NCBI GenBank assembly: GCA_004321845.1
Contig: SHBL01000005.1
Location: 1 to 36,960 of the forward strand
DNA: 36,960 nucleotides
Direction: 5' to 3'
From: SAR86 cluster bacterium
GTDB taxonomy: Bacteria; Pseudomonadota; Gammaproteobacteria; Magnimaribacterales; TMED112
The position numbers and the translations under genes are program-made. Positions within the stretch are counted from its first letter, which is position 1. Every line of letters begins with the position of its first letter. Below the pieces are notes generated by a model, which saw nothing but the letters and a program-made list of their open reading frames with translations, made no database searches and was not told where the DNA came from. Shown in pieces: positions 23,579 to 31,189 of the stretch.

Positions 23579-24623
23579 TGCTCTGTGCTTTCAATGAATC
23601 TAACATTTCATTAATATCACCATCAAGGAAATTTTCAATATTATAGAGGGTTAACTTTAGTCTATGATCAGTAATTCTGCCTTGTGGGAAGTTATAGGTT
23701 CTTATTTTTTCACTTCTATCACCAGTTCCTACCAAAGATTTCCTCTCTGTTGCTTTTTCCTGCTCTATTTTTTGTTTTTCAACATCGTAAATTTTTGCAG
23801 ATAATAACGCCAATGCTTTTGCTTTATTTTTATGTTGGCTTCTATCTTCTTGGCATTCAACAACTATCCCAGTAGGTTCATGGGTTAGACGAACAGCTGA
23901 GTCTGTTTTATTTACATGCTGACCGCCTGCTCCTGAAGCCCTATAAGTGTCTACTCTTATTTCAGACATATCGAGATCTTTCTCTTCAATATCATCTAAT
24001 TCAGGCATAATTGCTACAGTTGCCGTTGAAGTATGTATCCTGCCCTGAGATTCAGTTAATGGAACTCTTTGTACACGATGAACGCCTGATTCAAATTTCA
24101 ATTTTCCATATGAATCGTTACCTATAATTTTCATTACTACTTCTTTAAAGCCTCCTGGCCCTGATACAACTTCTTTAATTTTTTCAGTTTTCCAATTATT
24201 TCTTTCAGCATATCTGCTAAACATTCGATATAAATCTCCAACAAATATTGCAGCCTCATCTCCTCCTGCTCCAGCTCTTAATTCAAGAAAAGAATTCCTC
24301 GAATCATCCTTGTCTTTTGGCAATAACTGAACCATTATTTCCGATTCAAGTGCTGCAAGTCTTTTTTCACAGTCTGATTTTTCTTCTTGAGCCATATCTT
24401 TCATTTCTTCATCTTTTAGTAACTTTTCTAGATCTGAAATTGTTAGCTCAATCTCTTGGTAGTTAGCCCAGTTTTCAACAACATCTTTAATTTCTGAAAA
24501 CTCTTTATTCAAACTAGTTAATTTAGATATATCTGAAGTAATGGATGGATCAGACAATTGTTGGCTTAGCTCACTAGCTTTTTCTTGCAGGCTCGTTAAT
24601 GATTTTCTTATAGATTCCTTCAT
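23544..24623 (-). CDS. prfA: Peptide chain release factor 1
   Basis: RF1 reads UAA and UAG and triggers hydrolysis of the peptide from P-site tRNA. The 359 residues show the codon-recognition tripeptide PLT at 188-190 (PAT in E. coli) and GGQ at 233-235. I chose the ATG at 24623 because the protein then starts MKESI, like E. coli MKPSI. An in-frame TTG at 24629, directly against the hemA stop, has a better-spaced AGAGGA before it, so initiation there is possible and would add two residues. It overlaps prmC by 35 bases. Confidence 0.96.
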   Translation of the reverse strand: MKESIRKSLTSLQEKASELSQQLSDPSITSDISKLTSLNKEFSEIKDVVENWANYQEIELTISDLEKLLKDEEMKDMAQEEKSDCEKRLAALESEIMVQLLPKDKDDSRNSFLELRAGAGGDEAAIFVGDLYRMFSRYAERNNWKTEKIKEVVSGPGGFKEVVMKIIGNDSYGKLKFESGVHRVQRVPLTESQGRIHTSTATVAIMPELDDIEEKDLDMSEIRVDTYRASGAGGQHVNKTDSAVRLTHEPTGIVVECQEDRSQHKNKAKALALLSAKIYDVEKQKIEQEKATERKSLVGTGDRSEKIRTYNFPQGRITDHRLKLTLYNIENFLDGDINEMLDSLKAQSNAEKLLEIQDS

Positions 24624-24629
24624 GGGCAA

Positions 24630-25796
24630 TTAGCTTCCTCTATTTTTGCCGCCTAATGACTCATCTAAAATTTTTGAAACGTGAAACGCATTTTTTGATG
24701 CAATTTCATCAGCTAGCTCTTTTACAACCCCTTCAACATTATTGGTTTTTAAAAGCTTTTTAAGCGCTTTATCTACTGCTTTTTCTTTGATGGCTGATTG
24801 CTCTTCATGAAATTTTTTCTGAACACTATTTATATTTTTTCTATTTCTTAGCTTTGCAAATTCTTGATCGCAGTTTACAGAAATTAACTCTTCAGCTTCT
24901 TTTACTGCAATTTTTCTTCCTTTCAAATTCTTACTAACCATTCCACTTAGCTCATCTAAAGTTAAAATACTTAAGTTATTACAATTCTTTAATTCCTGTG
25001 GCAGGTTTCTTGGAATTGCTAAATCAAAAATTAAACAATCATTGGTCCCTATATCATTATTATTAAAAAAAGAATTTTCTGAGGCGGCTGCCACAACCAC
25101 TATTTCAAAACCCTTAATGTCTTGTTTGACAAGTTCTAATGATTTAGATTTTATTCCTTCGACAACAATATCTGATCTGTTGTAAAGACTTATTGAATAG
25201 CCTTTCTCATTCAATCTTTTAATAAGGGCTTTACCAACATCGCCTGCGCCTATAATCAATACAGGCTTCTGCTCAGTTTCAATTATTTTATTTTCAACTA
25301 ATGAAGCTATTGAAAGTGGATTCTTTGATAATTGGGTATCTGAACGTATCTCCTTAGTTAAGTTTATAGCTCTTGAAAAGATTACCTCTAATTCAGAATC
25401 TAAATAGTTAAATATTTTTGAATTTTGAAAAGATTTTTTTACCTGTCCAAAAATATCAGGCTCCCCCACTATCATTGAGTCAATACCTGTCATCACTCTT
25501 AATAAGTGTTTGAAGGCATCATTATTAGATAATAAGTACTGATCATTTTTTCGTAAGTTAATATCTCTTCCCGTTAACCCTTCAAGAAATGAATCAAAAT
25601 TTTTAATCTCAGTTCTTTTGCAGAATGAATAAAATTCAGTTCTATTACACGTTGAAAGAAATACACCATTATCAAATGGAGTAATTCCTTTTAGATTAGC
25701 AATAATTTCATCAATCTTTTCTTTATTAAAAGCAAATTTTTCTCTAACCTCTAAGGAGGTAGATTTATGACTTATTCCCCAACAATGAAATTCCAT
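24630..25796 (-). CDS. hemA: Glutamyl-tRNA reductase
   Basis: HemA reduces glutamyl-tRNA to glutamate-1-semialdehyde, the first committed step of C5 haem synthesis. The 388 residues have the catalytic cysteine C50 in STCNRTE, the G-I-S-H-K-S-T-S-L-E-V-R-E start that fixes the first codon, the R-S-D-T-Q-L-S-K-N-P-L-S-I stretch, a Rossmann NADPH domain with G-A-G-D-V-G-K-A-L near 180, and a C-terminal dimerisation helix. The family start is well conserved, so I trust the ATG at 25796. This means the first 30 bases overlap lolB head to head. A TAGAAT box and AGGAAA before the ATG lie inside the lolB reading frame. Confidence 0.96.
   Translation of the reverse strand: MEFHCWGISHKSTSLEVREKFAFNKEKIDEIIANLKGITPFDNGVFLSTCNRTEFYSFCKRTEIKNFDSFLEGLTGRDINLRKNDQYLLSNNDAFKHLLRVMTGIDSMIVGEPDIFGQVKKSFQNSKIFNYLDSELEVIFSRAINLTKEIRSDTQLSKNPLSIASLVENKIIETEQKPVLIIGAGDVGKALIKRLNEKGYSISLYNRSDIVVEGIKSKSLELVKQDIKGFEIVVVAAASENSFFNNNDIGTNDCLIFDLAIPRNLPQELKNCNNLSILTLDELSGMVSKNLKGRKIAVKEAEELISVNCDQEFAKLRNRKNINSVQKKFHEEQSAIKEKAVDKALKKLLKTNNVEGVVKELADEIASKNAFHVSKILDESLGGKNRGS
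25753..25760 (+). promoter_or_regulatory. Strong ribosome binding site of lolB inside hemA
   Basis: AAGGAGGT ends six bases before the ATG at 25767. It decides between this start and the in-frame ATG at 25785, and it lies within the first codons of hemA on the other strand. Confidence 0.75.
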
Positions 25797-26201
25797 AATT
25801 ATTTTCCTAAAAACATACTTTATTCTATTTTTTTAATATATATATTATCTAGCTGTGCAAGTTTAAATACATCTAATGCAACATACAATCTTGCAGGAAA
25901 GTTTTCCTATGTTTCCGATGAATATTCAGCAATATTTTCAGTTAAAATAGTTACTGATTTGCACAATATTAAGATTAATCTCTATGAACCTATAAATGGG
26001 ACTTTATTTACTAGTTTAAAGGGCTCAGAGAATACATGGGAAATGAGTAATCAAAGTCTTAAGCAGATGAAATCTATATTTCCCAAGCCTAAAGAACTTT
26101 TATATTTAATTGGGAATAGGTGTGTAAAGAGTGCTAACTGTAAATTTGAATTTGATACTAATGGCAATACGAAAGTAAAGGTGATTCTGCAAAATGTTTA
26201 A
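25767..26201 (+). CDS. lolB: Outer-membrane lipoprotein receptor LolB (short)
   Basis: LolB takes lipoproteins from the periplasmic carrier LolA and inserts them in the outer membrane, being a lipoprotein itself. A lipobox LSSC puts the lipidated cysteine at residue 30 after a hydrophobic signal; the next residues, A and S, do not give an inner-membrane retention signal. The mature part has the expected start (N-L-A-G-K-F-S-Y-V), a short beta-barrel pattern, and L-Y-E-P-I-N-G-T-L near 70. With 144 residues it is shorter than E. coli LolB (207). The call leans on position too: lolB between hemA and ispE is conserved. The start is set by AAGGAGGT. It overlaps ispE by eight bases. Confidence 0.8.
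   Translation: MTYSPTMKFHNYFPKNILYSIFLIYILSSCASLNTSNATYNLAGKFSYVSDEYSAIFSVKIVTDLHNIKINLYEPINGTLFTSLKGSENTWEMSNQSLKQMKSIFPKPKELLYLIGNRCVKSANCKFEFDTNGNTKVKVILQNV
25822..25827 (-). promoter_or_regulatory. Possible hemA -10 box (TAGAAT) inside lolB
   Basis: TAGAAT on the minus strand lies 25 bases before the hemA ATG, followed by an AGGA ribosome binding site. Both are inside the signal-peptide region of lolB on the opposite strand. No clear -35 box is seen. Confidence 0.4.
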
Positions 26202-26991
26202 ATATAAATCCTGCGCAAAGTTAAATAGTTATCTAAATATCACTGGCAAGCTGGCGAATGGCTATCATGCACTAAATACACACTTTCAGTTAATAGATCT
26301 ATTTGATGAGATTGAATTTAGCAAAAGTAAGACTTTTTCATTGAAATCAAATACTGAATTAAGCGAACAAAATAACTCCATATCTAATGCTATAAATTGG
26401 TTCAATAAAAAATTCAATTTTGACCAAAACTTTAATGTTTCTCTTAAGAAAAATATCCCAATAGGTGGTGGTTTAGGTGGTGGAAGCTCAAATTGTGCTA
26501 CGACACTTAAGTTTTTGTGTGAATTTCACTCCATAAGTCCTAGGATTCTAGATTTTAATGAAATTTGTTTTGATCTAGGAGCTGATGTTCCAATATTTTT
26601 GCACGGTAAAAGCGCTTTTGCAGAAGGTTGTGGGCATATATTTCCTAAGAATTACTCTCATAATTCAGAATATTTGCTTATTGTTCCCAATATCTTAATT
26701 TCAACCAAAAAGTTATTTAGATCTACTGAACTAAAAATAAACCCAAAGATAGATAAAACTCAAAATAGTTTCTTTAGTATTATTACTAAAGAGAATAGAG
26801 AGTTTCATGACTTTATGAAAATTTTTTGTTTAAACCTTCCAAAAAATACCCAAAAAAAACTTAAATTAAGCGGTACAGGCTCGACATTGTTCATCGAAAA
26901 CCCCATCAAAGATGAAATTCAATTAATTATGGGTAAAATTGAAAATAATTTTAGAGTTTTTCAAGTGAAAGGATTAGAATACTATCACTAG
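26194..26991 (+). CDS. ispE: 4-diphosphocytidyl-2-C-methyl-D-erythritol kinase
   Basis: IspE phosphorylates CDP-ME in the non-mevalonate isoprenoid pathway, using ATP. The 265 residues make a GHMP kinase: K9-x-N11 at the start binds substrate, the ATP loop PIGGGLGGGSSN spans 89-100, the F-D-L-G-A-D-V-P-I-F motif near 127 holds the catalytic aspartate, and L-S-G-T-G-S-T-L-F is the third GHMP motif. E. coli IspE has 283. The stop codon lies five bases before tRNA-Gln, and the lolB-ispE-tRNA-Gln-prs order is the same as in Pseudomonas. Confidence 0.95.
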   Translation: MFKYKSCAKLNSYLNITGKLANGYHALNTHFQLIDLFDEIEFSKSKTFSLKSNTELSEQNNSISNAINWFNKKFNFDQNFNVSLKKNIPIGGGLGGGSSNCATTLKFLCEFHSISPRILDFNEICFDLGADVPIFLHGKSAFAEGCGHIFPKNYSHNSEYLLIVPNILISTKKLFRSTELKINPKIDKTQNSFFSIITKENREFHDFMKIFCLNLPKNTQKKLKLSGTGSTLFIENPIKDEIQLIMGKIENNFRVFQVKGLEYYH

Positions 26992-26996
26992 ACTGA

Positions 26997-27071
26997 TGGG
27001 GTGTCGCCAAGTGGTAAGGCAGAGGCTTTTGATGCCTCCATGCGTAGGTTCGAATCCTACCACCCCAGCCA
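26997..27071 (+). tRNA. tRNA-Gln, anticodon TTG
   Basis: The gene folds into a full cloverleaf. The acceptor TGGGGTG (26997-27003) pairs with CACCCCA (27061-27067), followed by G and an encoded CCA. The anticodon stem GAGGC/GCCTC encloses TTTTGAT with anticodon TTG, and the T arm is GTAGG-TTCGAAT-CCTAC. It reads CAA glutamine codons. It lies five bases after ispE and ten before prs, so it is probably cut out of the ispE-prs transcript. Confidence 0.97.
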
Positions 27072-27081
27072 ATTTTTTATT

Positions 27082-28029
27082 ATGAATAATAGAGTTGTTT
27101 TTACAGGGAATTCAAACCCAAAATTAGCAGAAAAGGTTGCTGATAATCTGGGCGTTAAGTTAGGCTCCTTAAAGGTTGGAGCATTTAGCGATGGTGAAAT
27201 CAATGTAGAGATAAATGAGAATGTCAGAGGTAAAGACACATTTATAATTCAATCTACAAGCTTTCCAGCTGAAAAGAACTTAATGGAGTTAATTCTGATT
27301 ATTGATGCTTTAAAGAGGGCATCAGTAAGATCAATCACGGCGGTAATTCCATATTTTGGTTATTCAAGACAAGATAGAAGGGTCAGGTCAGCAAGAGTCC
27401 CAATTAGTGCAAAGGTTGTCGCAGATATGCTCTCAAATGCAGGTGCAACAAGAATTATTACTTTGGATATCCATTCAGAACAAATACAAGGATTCTTTTC
27501 TTTCCCAATGGATAATATTTACACAGCAAATTTAATGGTCAAAGGCCTTTTAGATCAATATAAACTTGAAGATTTACAAGTAGTATCACCTGATACAGGT
27601 GGAGTCTTAAGAGCAAGATCAGTTGCAAAAACACTAGGAGTGCAAGACCTTGCAATAATAGATAAGCGAAGAGAGAAAGCTAATGAGTCTGAAGTCATCA
27701 ATCTGATTGGTGATGTAGAGGGTAAAGTTTGTATCGTTCCTGATGATTTAATTGATACAGCAGGAACTTTAAGTAATGCCAGCCATACTTTAAAAGAAAA
27801 AGGTGCAAAGGAAATAATTGCCTACATAACGCACCCTGTTCTTTCAGGTAATGCTATTGAGAATCTCAATAAATCGTCAATTGATAAGTTGGTGGTATCA
27901 AACTCTATAGATATTGGTGACAAATCGAAAAAATGTCCTAAAATAGACGTCTTTGATATTGCACCAATTTTATCGCAAGCAATAACAAGACTTATGACAG
28001 GCGAATCAGTTAGCGAGTTATTTAGATAA
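27082..28029 (+). CDS. prs: Ribose-phosphate pyrophosphokinase
   Basis: Prs makes PRPP from ribose 5-phosphate and ATP, feeding nucleotide, NAD, histidine and tryptophan synthesis. From the ATG at 27082 it has 315 residues, exactly the length of E. coli Prs. Motifs are the start M-N-N-R-V-V-F-T-G-N-S-N-P-K-L-A, RQDR at 96-99, H131 in the LDIHS stretch, the flexible-loop K-R-R-E-K-A near 195, and the PRPP loop DDLIDTAGT at 221-229. The reading frame stays open upstream through the tRNA, but that part is not coding. Only ten bases separate it from tRNA-Gln and no ribosome binding site is seen. Its stop shares a base with the rplY start. Confidence 0.97.
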   Translation: MNNRVVFTGNSNPKLAEKVADNLGVKLGSLKVGAFSDGEINVEINENVRGKDTFIIQSTSFPAEKNLMELILIIDALKRASVRSITAVIPYFGYSRQDRRVRSARVPISAKVVADMLSNAGATRIITLDIHSEQIQGFFSFPMDNIYTANLMVKGLLDQYKLEDLQVVSPDTGGVLRARSVAKTLGVQDLAIIDKRREKANESEVINLIGDVEGKVCIVPDDLIDTAGTLSNASHTLKEKGAKEIIAYITHPVLSGNAIENLNKSSIDKLVVSNSIDIGDKSKKCPKIDVFDIAPILSQAITRLMTGESVSELFR

Positions 28030-28733
28030 TGGAAAGTTTAAAACTAAAAGCAGAAGTAAGAGAGAAGATCGGAGGTCTTAGCTCTAAAACATCGATCTAT
28101 AAGGAAAGTAAGATTCCTGGCATTATCTATGGAGGCAAAGATGAACCTCAACCAATTCTTGTAAAAAATAATGAGTTATTAAAAATAATCAATAATGAAG
28201 GGTTATTTAACTCAGTGGTAGAAGTTGAATTGGATGGCAAAGTTGTAAACGTACTATTTAAAGAGGTTCAAAAGCATCCCGCTAAGAATATTTTCACACA
28301 TATTGACCTTCAAAGAGTAGTCAAAGGTACAAAGGTAAATGTGGTTGTTCCTGTTGTACTGAAGAATCAGGATAAATGTTTTGGTGTAAAAATTGAGGGC
28401 GGGGTTATCAATCATGTTTTAAAAGAAGTTTCAGTCCTTTCAAGTCCAGATTCTATTCCTGAATCCATAGAGGTAGATATGGAAGAAATCAAATCAAAAG
28501 AGAAAGTCAGACTTAGCTCTTTAGGTGGAAATGAAAGTTATGATTTTCCATCTAGCTTAAAAAACCAAGATCCGGTTCTGGTCTCAGTCCTTACTGCTAA
28601 AGGTGGAGCTCTTGATTTTGAAGATGAAGAAGCCGATGATGTTGGAGAGGGTGCTGATGGTGAAGGCACAGAATCAAGTGATGAAAACTCTTCTGAAGAA
28701 AATAACTCAGATAATTCTGAGGGAAAATCCTAA
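28029..28733 (+). CDS. rplY: 50S ribosomal protein L25/general stress protein Ctc
   Basis: This 234-residue protein has the N-terminal 5S rRNA-binding L25 domain (about 1-95) with the I-P-G-I-I-Y-G-G motif near 29-36, the C-terminal TL5 beta domain (about 100-190), and a very acidic tail of about 40 residues rich in D, E, S, G and N. It is the long CTC/TL5 form found in Pseudomonas, not the short E. coli L25. It starts on the last base of the prs stop (TAATG). Shadow frames over the acidic tail are artefacts. Confidence 0.93.
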   Translation: MESLKLKAEVREKIGGLSSKTSIYKESKIPGIIYGGKDEPQPILVKNNELLKIINNEGLFNSVVEVELDGKVVNVLFKEVQKHPAKNIFTHIDLQRVVKGTKVNVVVPVVLKNQDKCFGVKIEGGVINHVLKEVSVLSSPDSIPESIEVDMEEIKSKEKVRLSSLGGNESYDFPSSLKNQDPVLVSVLTAKGGALDFEDEEADDVGEGADGEGTESSDENSSEENNSDNSEGKS

Positions 28734-28737
28734 TAAC

Positions 28738-29307
28738 TTGCTTGATCTTTGCATAGTTGGTCTGGGAAATCCTGGGGATAAGCATAAAAAAACAAGACAT
28801 AATGCTGGCTATGACTTTGTAGAGCTATTGGCAAATGATCTAAATGTTGAATTGAAAGATACAAAAAAACTTGATGCCCTTTATGGTGAACTATCTATTG
28901 GCGATAGCACAATAGCATTAGTAAAACCAAATGAATATATAAATAATTCAGGTAAAACTTTAAATCTCTTAAAAAAATACAAAGTTAAGTCTTTAAAGGA
29001 CGTTCTCGTTGTTCATGATGATATGGATTTAGAGCCTGGAGAAGTTAAATTAAAAGATGGCGGAGGACATGGCGGACATAATGGCTTAAAAGATATTACT
29101 AACCGAGTAGGTAGCGATTTTATGAGATTGAGATTTGGCATAGGCCACCCTCCTATAAAAAATGATACAAATGCATGGGTGATAAAAAAACCTAACCCTC
29201 AAGAGAAAAAAGGACTTAATGAGGCTTTCAAAAAAACATTAAGCTCATTAGATCAGTTGCTTGATAAGAACTGGTTAATAGCCATGAATGACCTTCACTC
29301 AAAATGA
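28738..29307 (+). CDS. pth: Peptidyl-tRNA hydrolase
   Basis: Pth recycles tRNA from peptidyl-tRNA that drops off the ribosome. I set the start at TTG (28738), five bases after the rplY stop, giving 189 residues that start MLDLCIVGLGNPG like E. coli Pth (194). The frame is open back to 28603, but starts there would add residues unlike the family and overlap rplY. The motifs are N11 and H21 in L-G-N-P-G and T-R-H-N-A-G, K-P-x-x-Y-I-N-N-S-G, the DDMDLEPG stretch with the catalytic-site aspartate, and G-G-G-H-G-G-H-N-G-L. A GAGGGA lies 13 bases before the TTG. The 3' end overlaps ychF by four bases. Confidence 0.93.
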   Translation: MLDLCIVGLGNPGDKHKKTRHNAGYDFVELLANDLNVELKDTKKLDALYGELSIGDSTIALVKPNEYINNSGKTLNLLKKYKVKSLKDVLVVHDDMDLEPGEVKLKDGGGHGGHNGLKDITNRVGSDFMRLRFGIGHPPIKNDTNAWVIKKPNPQEKKGLNEAFKKTLSSLDQLLDKNWLIAMNDLHSK

Positions 29308-30392
29308 GTATCAAATGTGGCATTGTTGGACTACCAAATGTTGGTAAATCAACATTGTTTAATGCCCTTACCTCACAAAAAATAGATGCTGAAAATTTTC
29401 CTTTCTGCACCATTGAGCCAAATATAGCTAGAGTAAATATACCTGATGAAAGATTAGATAAACTTTCTAATCTGGTTAATCCAGAAAAAGTAATACCATC
29501 TTTTATGGAATTTGTTGATATTGCAGGTCTTGTGAAAGGAGCTCACTCTGGTGAAGGTCTAGGCAATAAGTTTTTATCCCATATAAGAGAAACCCAATGT
29601 TTTGCTCATGTCATAAGATGTTTTGAAGATGAGAATGTTATTCATGTTGAGGGACAGGTATCTCCAATTAATGACCTTGAAACAATTGAAACCGAATTAA
29701 TACTTGCAGACCTAGAGGTAGTATCTAAAAGGAAAGAATCCGTACAAAAAAAATTAAGAAGTGGGGATAAAACGACACAAAAAGAATTTGATATTTTAGA
29801 AAAAATTCACAACAGCTTAGACAACAATAAACCAGTTAGAGATATTGATTTTGAACATAATGACAAGGCATTTCTTAAACAACTCCAATTAGTTACCAGC
29901 AAACCATTCTTTTTTATCGCTAATATTCATGAAGATGAACAAAAGAATAAGCATTTAGCTGAATTAGAAGAATATGCAAAGCAACATAATCTTGAGATCT
30001 TAAAAGTTTTTGCAAAAGCAGAGGGTGAGCTAATAGATCTAGAGGAAGAGGAAAGAAAGGAATACCTTGAAATGATGGGTCTAGCTGAGCCAGCATTAAA
30101 CTCAATTATAAGAAAAGGTTATGAGATGTTGGACTTATTTTCGTACTTTACAGCTGGGCCTAAGGAAGTAAGAGCATGGTCTATTAAACGAAATTCGACT
30201 GCACCTCAAGCTGCAGGAAAAATTCATACTGACTTTGAGAGAGGTTTTATAAAAGCAGAGGTTATAGGGTTTAATGACTATATTGAATGTGGCGGCGAAC
30301 CAAAAGCAAAAGAACAAGGAAAACTAAGGCTAGAAGGAAAGGAATACATTGTTAAAGATGGTGATGTAATTCATTTCAAATTCAACGTCTAA
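29304..30392 (+). CDS. ychF: Ribosome-associated ATPase YchF (Obg family)
   Basis: The 362 residues match YchF/OLA1, an Obg-family P-loop protein that prefers ATP, binds ribosomes and is linked to stress and translation fidelity. The P-loop GLPNVGKST is at 9-17, the switch 2 D-I-A-G-L-V-K-G-A lies near 70, and the G4-like motif is A-N-I-H-E-D. A coiled coil (about 130-200) and a C-terminal TGS domain (about 278-362) follow, with the family's F-T-A-G-P-K-E-V-R-A-W stretch. It is coupled to pth through an ATGA overlap, as in most gammaproteobacteria. Confidence 0.96.
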   Translation: MSIKCGIVGLPNVGKSTLFNALTSQKIDAENFPFCTIEPNIARVNIPDERLDKLSNLVNPEKVIPSFMEFVDIAGLVKGAHSGEGLGNKFLSHIRETQCFAHVIRCFEDENVIHVEGQVSPINDLETIETELILADLEVVSKRKESVQKKLRSGDKTTQKEFDILEKIHNSLDNNKPVRDIDFEHNDKAFLKQLQLVTSKPFFFIANIHEDEQKNKHLAELEEYAKQHNLEILKVFAKAEGELIDLEEEERKEYLEMMGLAEPALNSIIRKGYEMLDLFSYFTAGPKEVRAWSIKRNSTAPQAAGKIHTDFERGFIKAEVIGFNDYIECGGEPKAKEQGKLRLEGKEYIVKDGDVIHFKFNV

Positions 30393-30404
30393 TAGTGTGT
30401 AAAG

Positions 30405-30426
30405 ACAATTATTTCTTTATAATTGT
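30405..30426. repeat. AT-rich inverted repeat over the tRNA-Met -10 box
   Basis: ACAATTAT (30405-30412) and ATAATTGT (30419-30426) form an 8-bp stem with loop TTCTTT. There is no T-run after it, so it is not a good terminator for ychF. The right arm contains the TATAAT of the tRNA-Met promoter. Confidence 0.5.
30418..30423 (+). promoter_or_regulatory. -10 box of tRNA-Met (TATAAT)
   Basis: A perfect TATAAT ends nine bases before the first base of tRNA-Met. Read-through from ychF (40 bases upstream) is also possible. No good -35 box is visible. Confidence 0.5.
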
Positions 30427-30432
30427 GTCCTC

Positions 30433-30509
30433 GGCTATGTAGCTCAGCTGGTTAGAGCACAGCATTCATAATGCTGGGGTCGGTGGTTCAAGTCCACCCA
30501 TAGCCACCA
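30433..30509 (+). tRNA. tRNA-Met (elongator), anticodon CAT
   Basis: The 77 bases fold as a cloverleaf. Acceptor GGCTATG pairs with CATAGCC, followed by A and an encoded CCA. The anticodon stem CAGCA/TGCTG holds loop TTCATAA with CAT, and the T arm is GGTGG-TTCAAGT-CCACC. The acceptor, D arm and variable loop resemble E. coli elongator tRNA-Met. A lysidine-modified Ile tRNA is the alternative for a CAT anticodon but fits less well. The start of the DUF4149 gene is 13 bases downstream. Confidence 0.95.
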
Positions 30510-30522
30510 AACAATTAAAATT

Positions 30523-30906
30523 ATGGATTTAGCAATCTTATTATCAGGGATAGCTGCAGGAGCAATACTATTTCATACAGCAATAATAGCTCCAACACTA
30601 TTTAAGACATTAGGGCCAGCAGAAGTAAAAATATTCCTTAGAGCAGTATTTCCAAAGCTTTTCAATTTATTAGTTTTTCTAGGAATTGTTATGCTTGCTC
30701 TTTTCTTTTTTGATATGGGAAATATTTACATAGCACTTGTCACTATAATCTTGCCCTTAGTGTGTGGAAGACTAGTTCCAGCTACTAATAAAGCTCGAGA
30801 TGAAGGAAATGATATAGCCTTCAAGAGACTTCATACAATAAGTATTGTTTTAACTGTAGTTGTGCTTCTGTCCAATCTTTCTTGGATCATTCACACGTTT
30901 AGATAG
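30523..30906 (+). CDS. DUF4149 (TMEM205-like) four-helix membrane protein
   Basis: This 127-residue protein has four membrane helices (about 2-22, 44-62, 66-84 and 103-124). The first helix ends with the family's G-x-x-x-F-H-T-x-I-x-A-P-x-L-F pattern, and a basic loop P-A-T-N-K-A-R-D-E-G sits between helices 3 and 4. This matches DUF4149, related to eukaryotic TMEM205. I know of no established bacterial function. It starts 13 bases after tRNA-Met without a ribosome binding site and is probably on the tRNA transcript. Four bases separate its end from the convergent small membrane protein. Confidence 0.75.
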   Translation: MDLAILLSGIAAGAILFHTAIIAPTLFKTLGPAEVKIFLRAVFPKLFNLLVFLGIVMLALFFFDMGNIYIALVTIILPLVCGRLVPATNKARDEGNDIAFKRLHTISIVLTVVVLLSNLSWIIHTFR

Positions 30907-30910
30907 AGTG

Positions 30911-31156
30911 TTACTTCTTTAGAACTGCAAAAATTATTGCTACTGAGACCAATGCAATAATGCCATTCTCGCCAATGTTAGAAAGAATAGTAGCGAAATT
31001 CTGATAAACAGATCCAACAAAGGCAGTATCAGGACCAAACAGAACGCCCATTAAAAGTGATACAGAAATTACTAACAGCAGAACTTCTGTAAGCTTTTCA
31101 AGGAAGCTTTTTAAAGCGGAAAAATTAAAATTAAAAAATTTCATATTTAAAGGCAT
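30911..31156 (-). CDS. Small two-helix membrane protein, GENG paralogue B
   Basis: I do not recognise a named family. The 81 residues (or 77 from the internal ATG at 31144) have a short amphipathic start and two membrane helices, about 24-42 and 62-79, around a polar loop ending I-G-E-N-G. It is clearly related to the 74-residue protein encoded just upstream: both share L-T-x-V-L-x-x-V before helix 1, a short loop with F-x-G-x-V-x-x-N, and G-E-N-G-I/L-x-x-L-V leading into helix 2. The first ATG lies in the right arm of a strong hairpin, with a GAGGGG in the left arm, so translation may be controlled. No function can be named. Confidence 0.6.
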   Translation of the reverse strand: MPLNMKFFNFNFSALKSFLEKLTEVLLLVISVSLLMGVLFGPDTAFVGSVYQNFATILSNIGENGIIALVSVAIIFAVLKK

Positions 31157-31177
31157 GAGGGGATAAACCCCTCATGC
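31153..31177 (-). promoter_or_regulatory. Strong hairpin between the two small membrane genes
   Basis: GCATGAGGGG and CCCCTCATGC form a perfect 10-bp stem with a five-base loop. On the minus strand the left arm holds a ribosome-binding-like GAGGGG and the right arm holds the first ATG of the downstream gene. The stem is followed by CCTTTAAAT, a poor T-run. A TATAAT at 31182-31187 on the same strand could start a transcript at this hairpin. It may be an attenuator, a processing or stability element, or a translational switch. Confidence 0.75.
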
Positions 31178-31189
31178 AAAAATTATACT

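Noticed and set aside
27001-27081. Open frame running from within tRNA-Gln into prs
   Set aside because: It begins at a GTG inside the tRNA; Prs proteins start at the ATG at 27082, which gives the family's exact length.
28603-28737. Upstream extension of pth over the end of rplY
   Set aside because: The added residues are unlike Pth and come from the frame-shifted acidic tail of rplY; a TTG at 28738 gives the usual start.
30433-30509. Initiator or isoleucine (lysidine) tRNA
   Set aside because: The first acceptor pair is standard, so it is not an initiator, and the arms resemble elongator tRNA-Met more than tRNA-Ile2.
31153-31177. Classical rho-independent terminator
   Set aside because: The stem is strong, but neither strand has a proper T-run after it.
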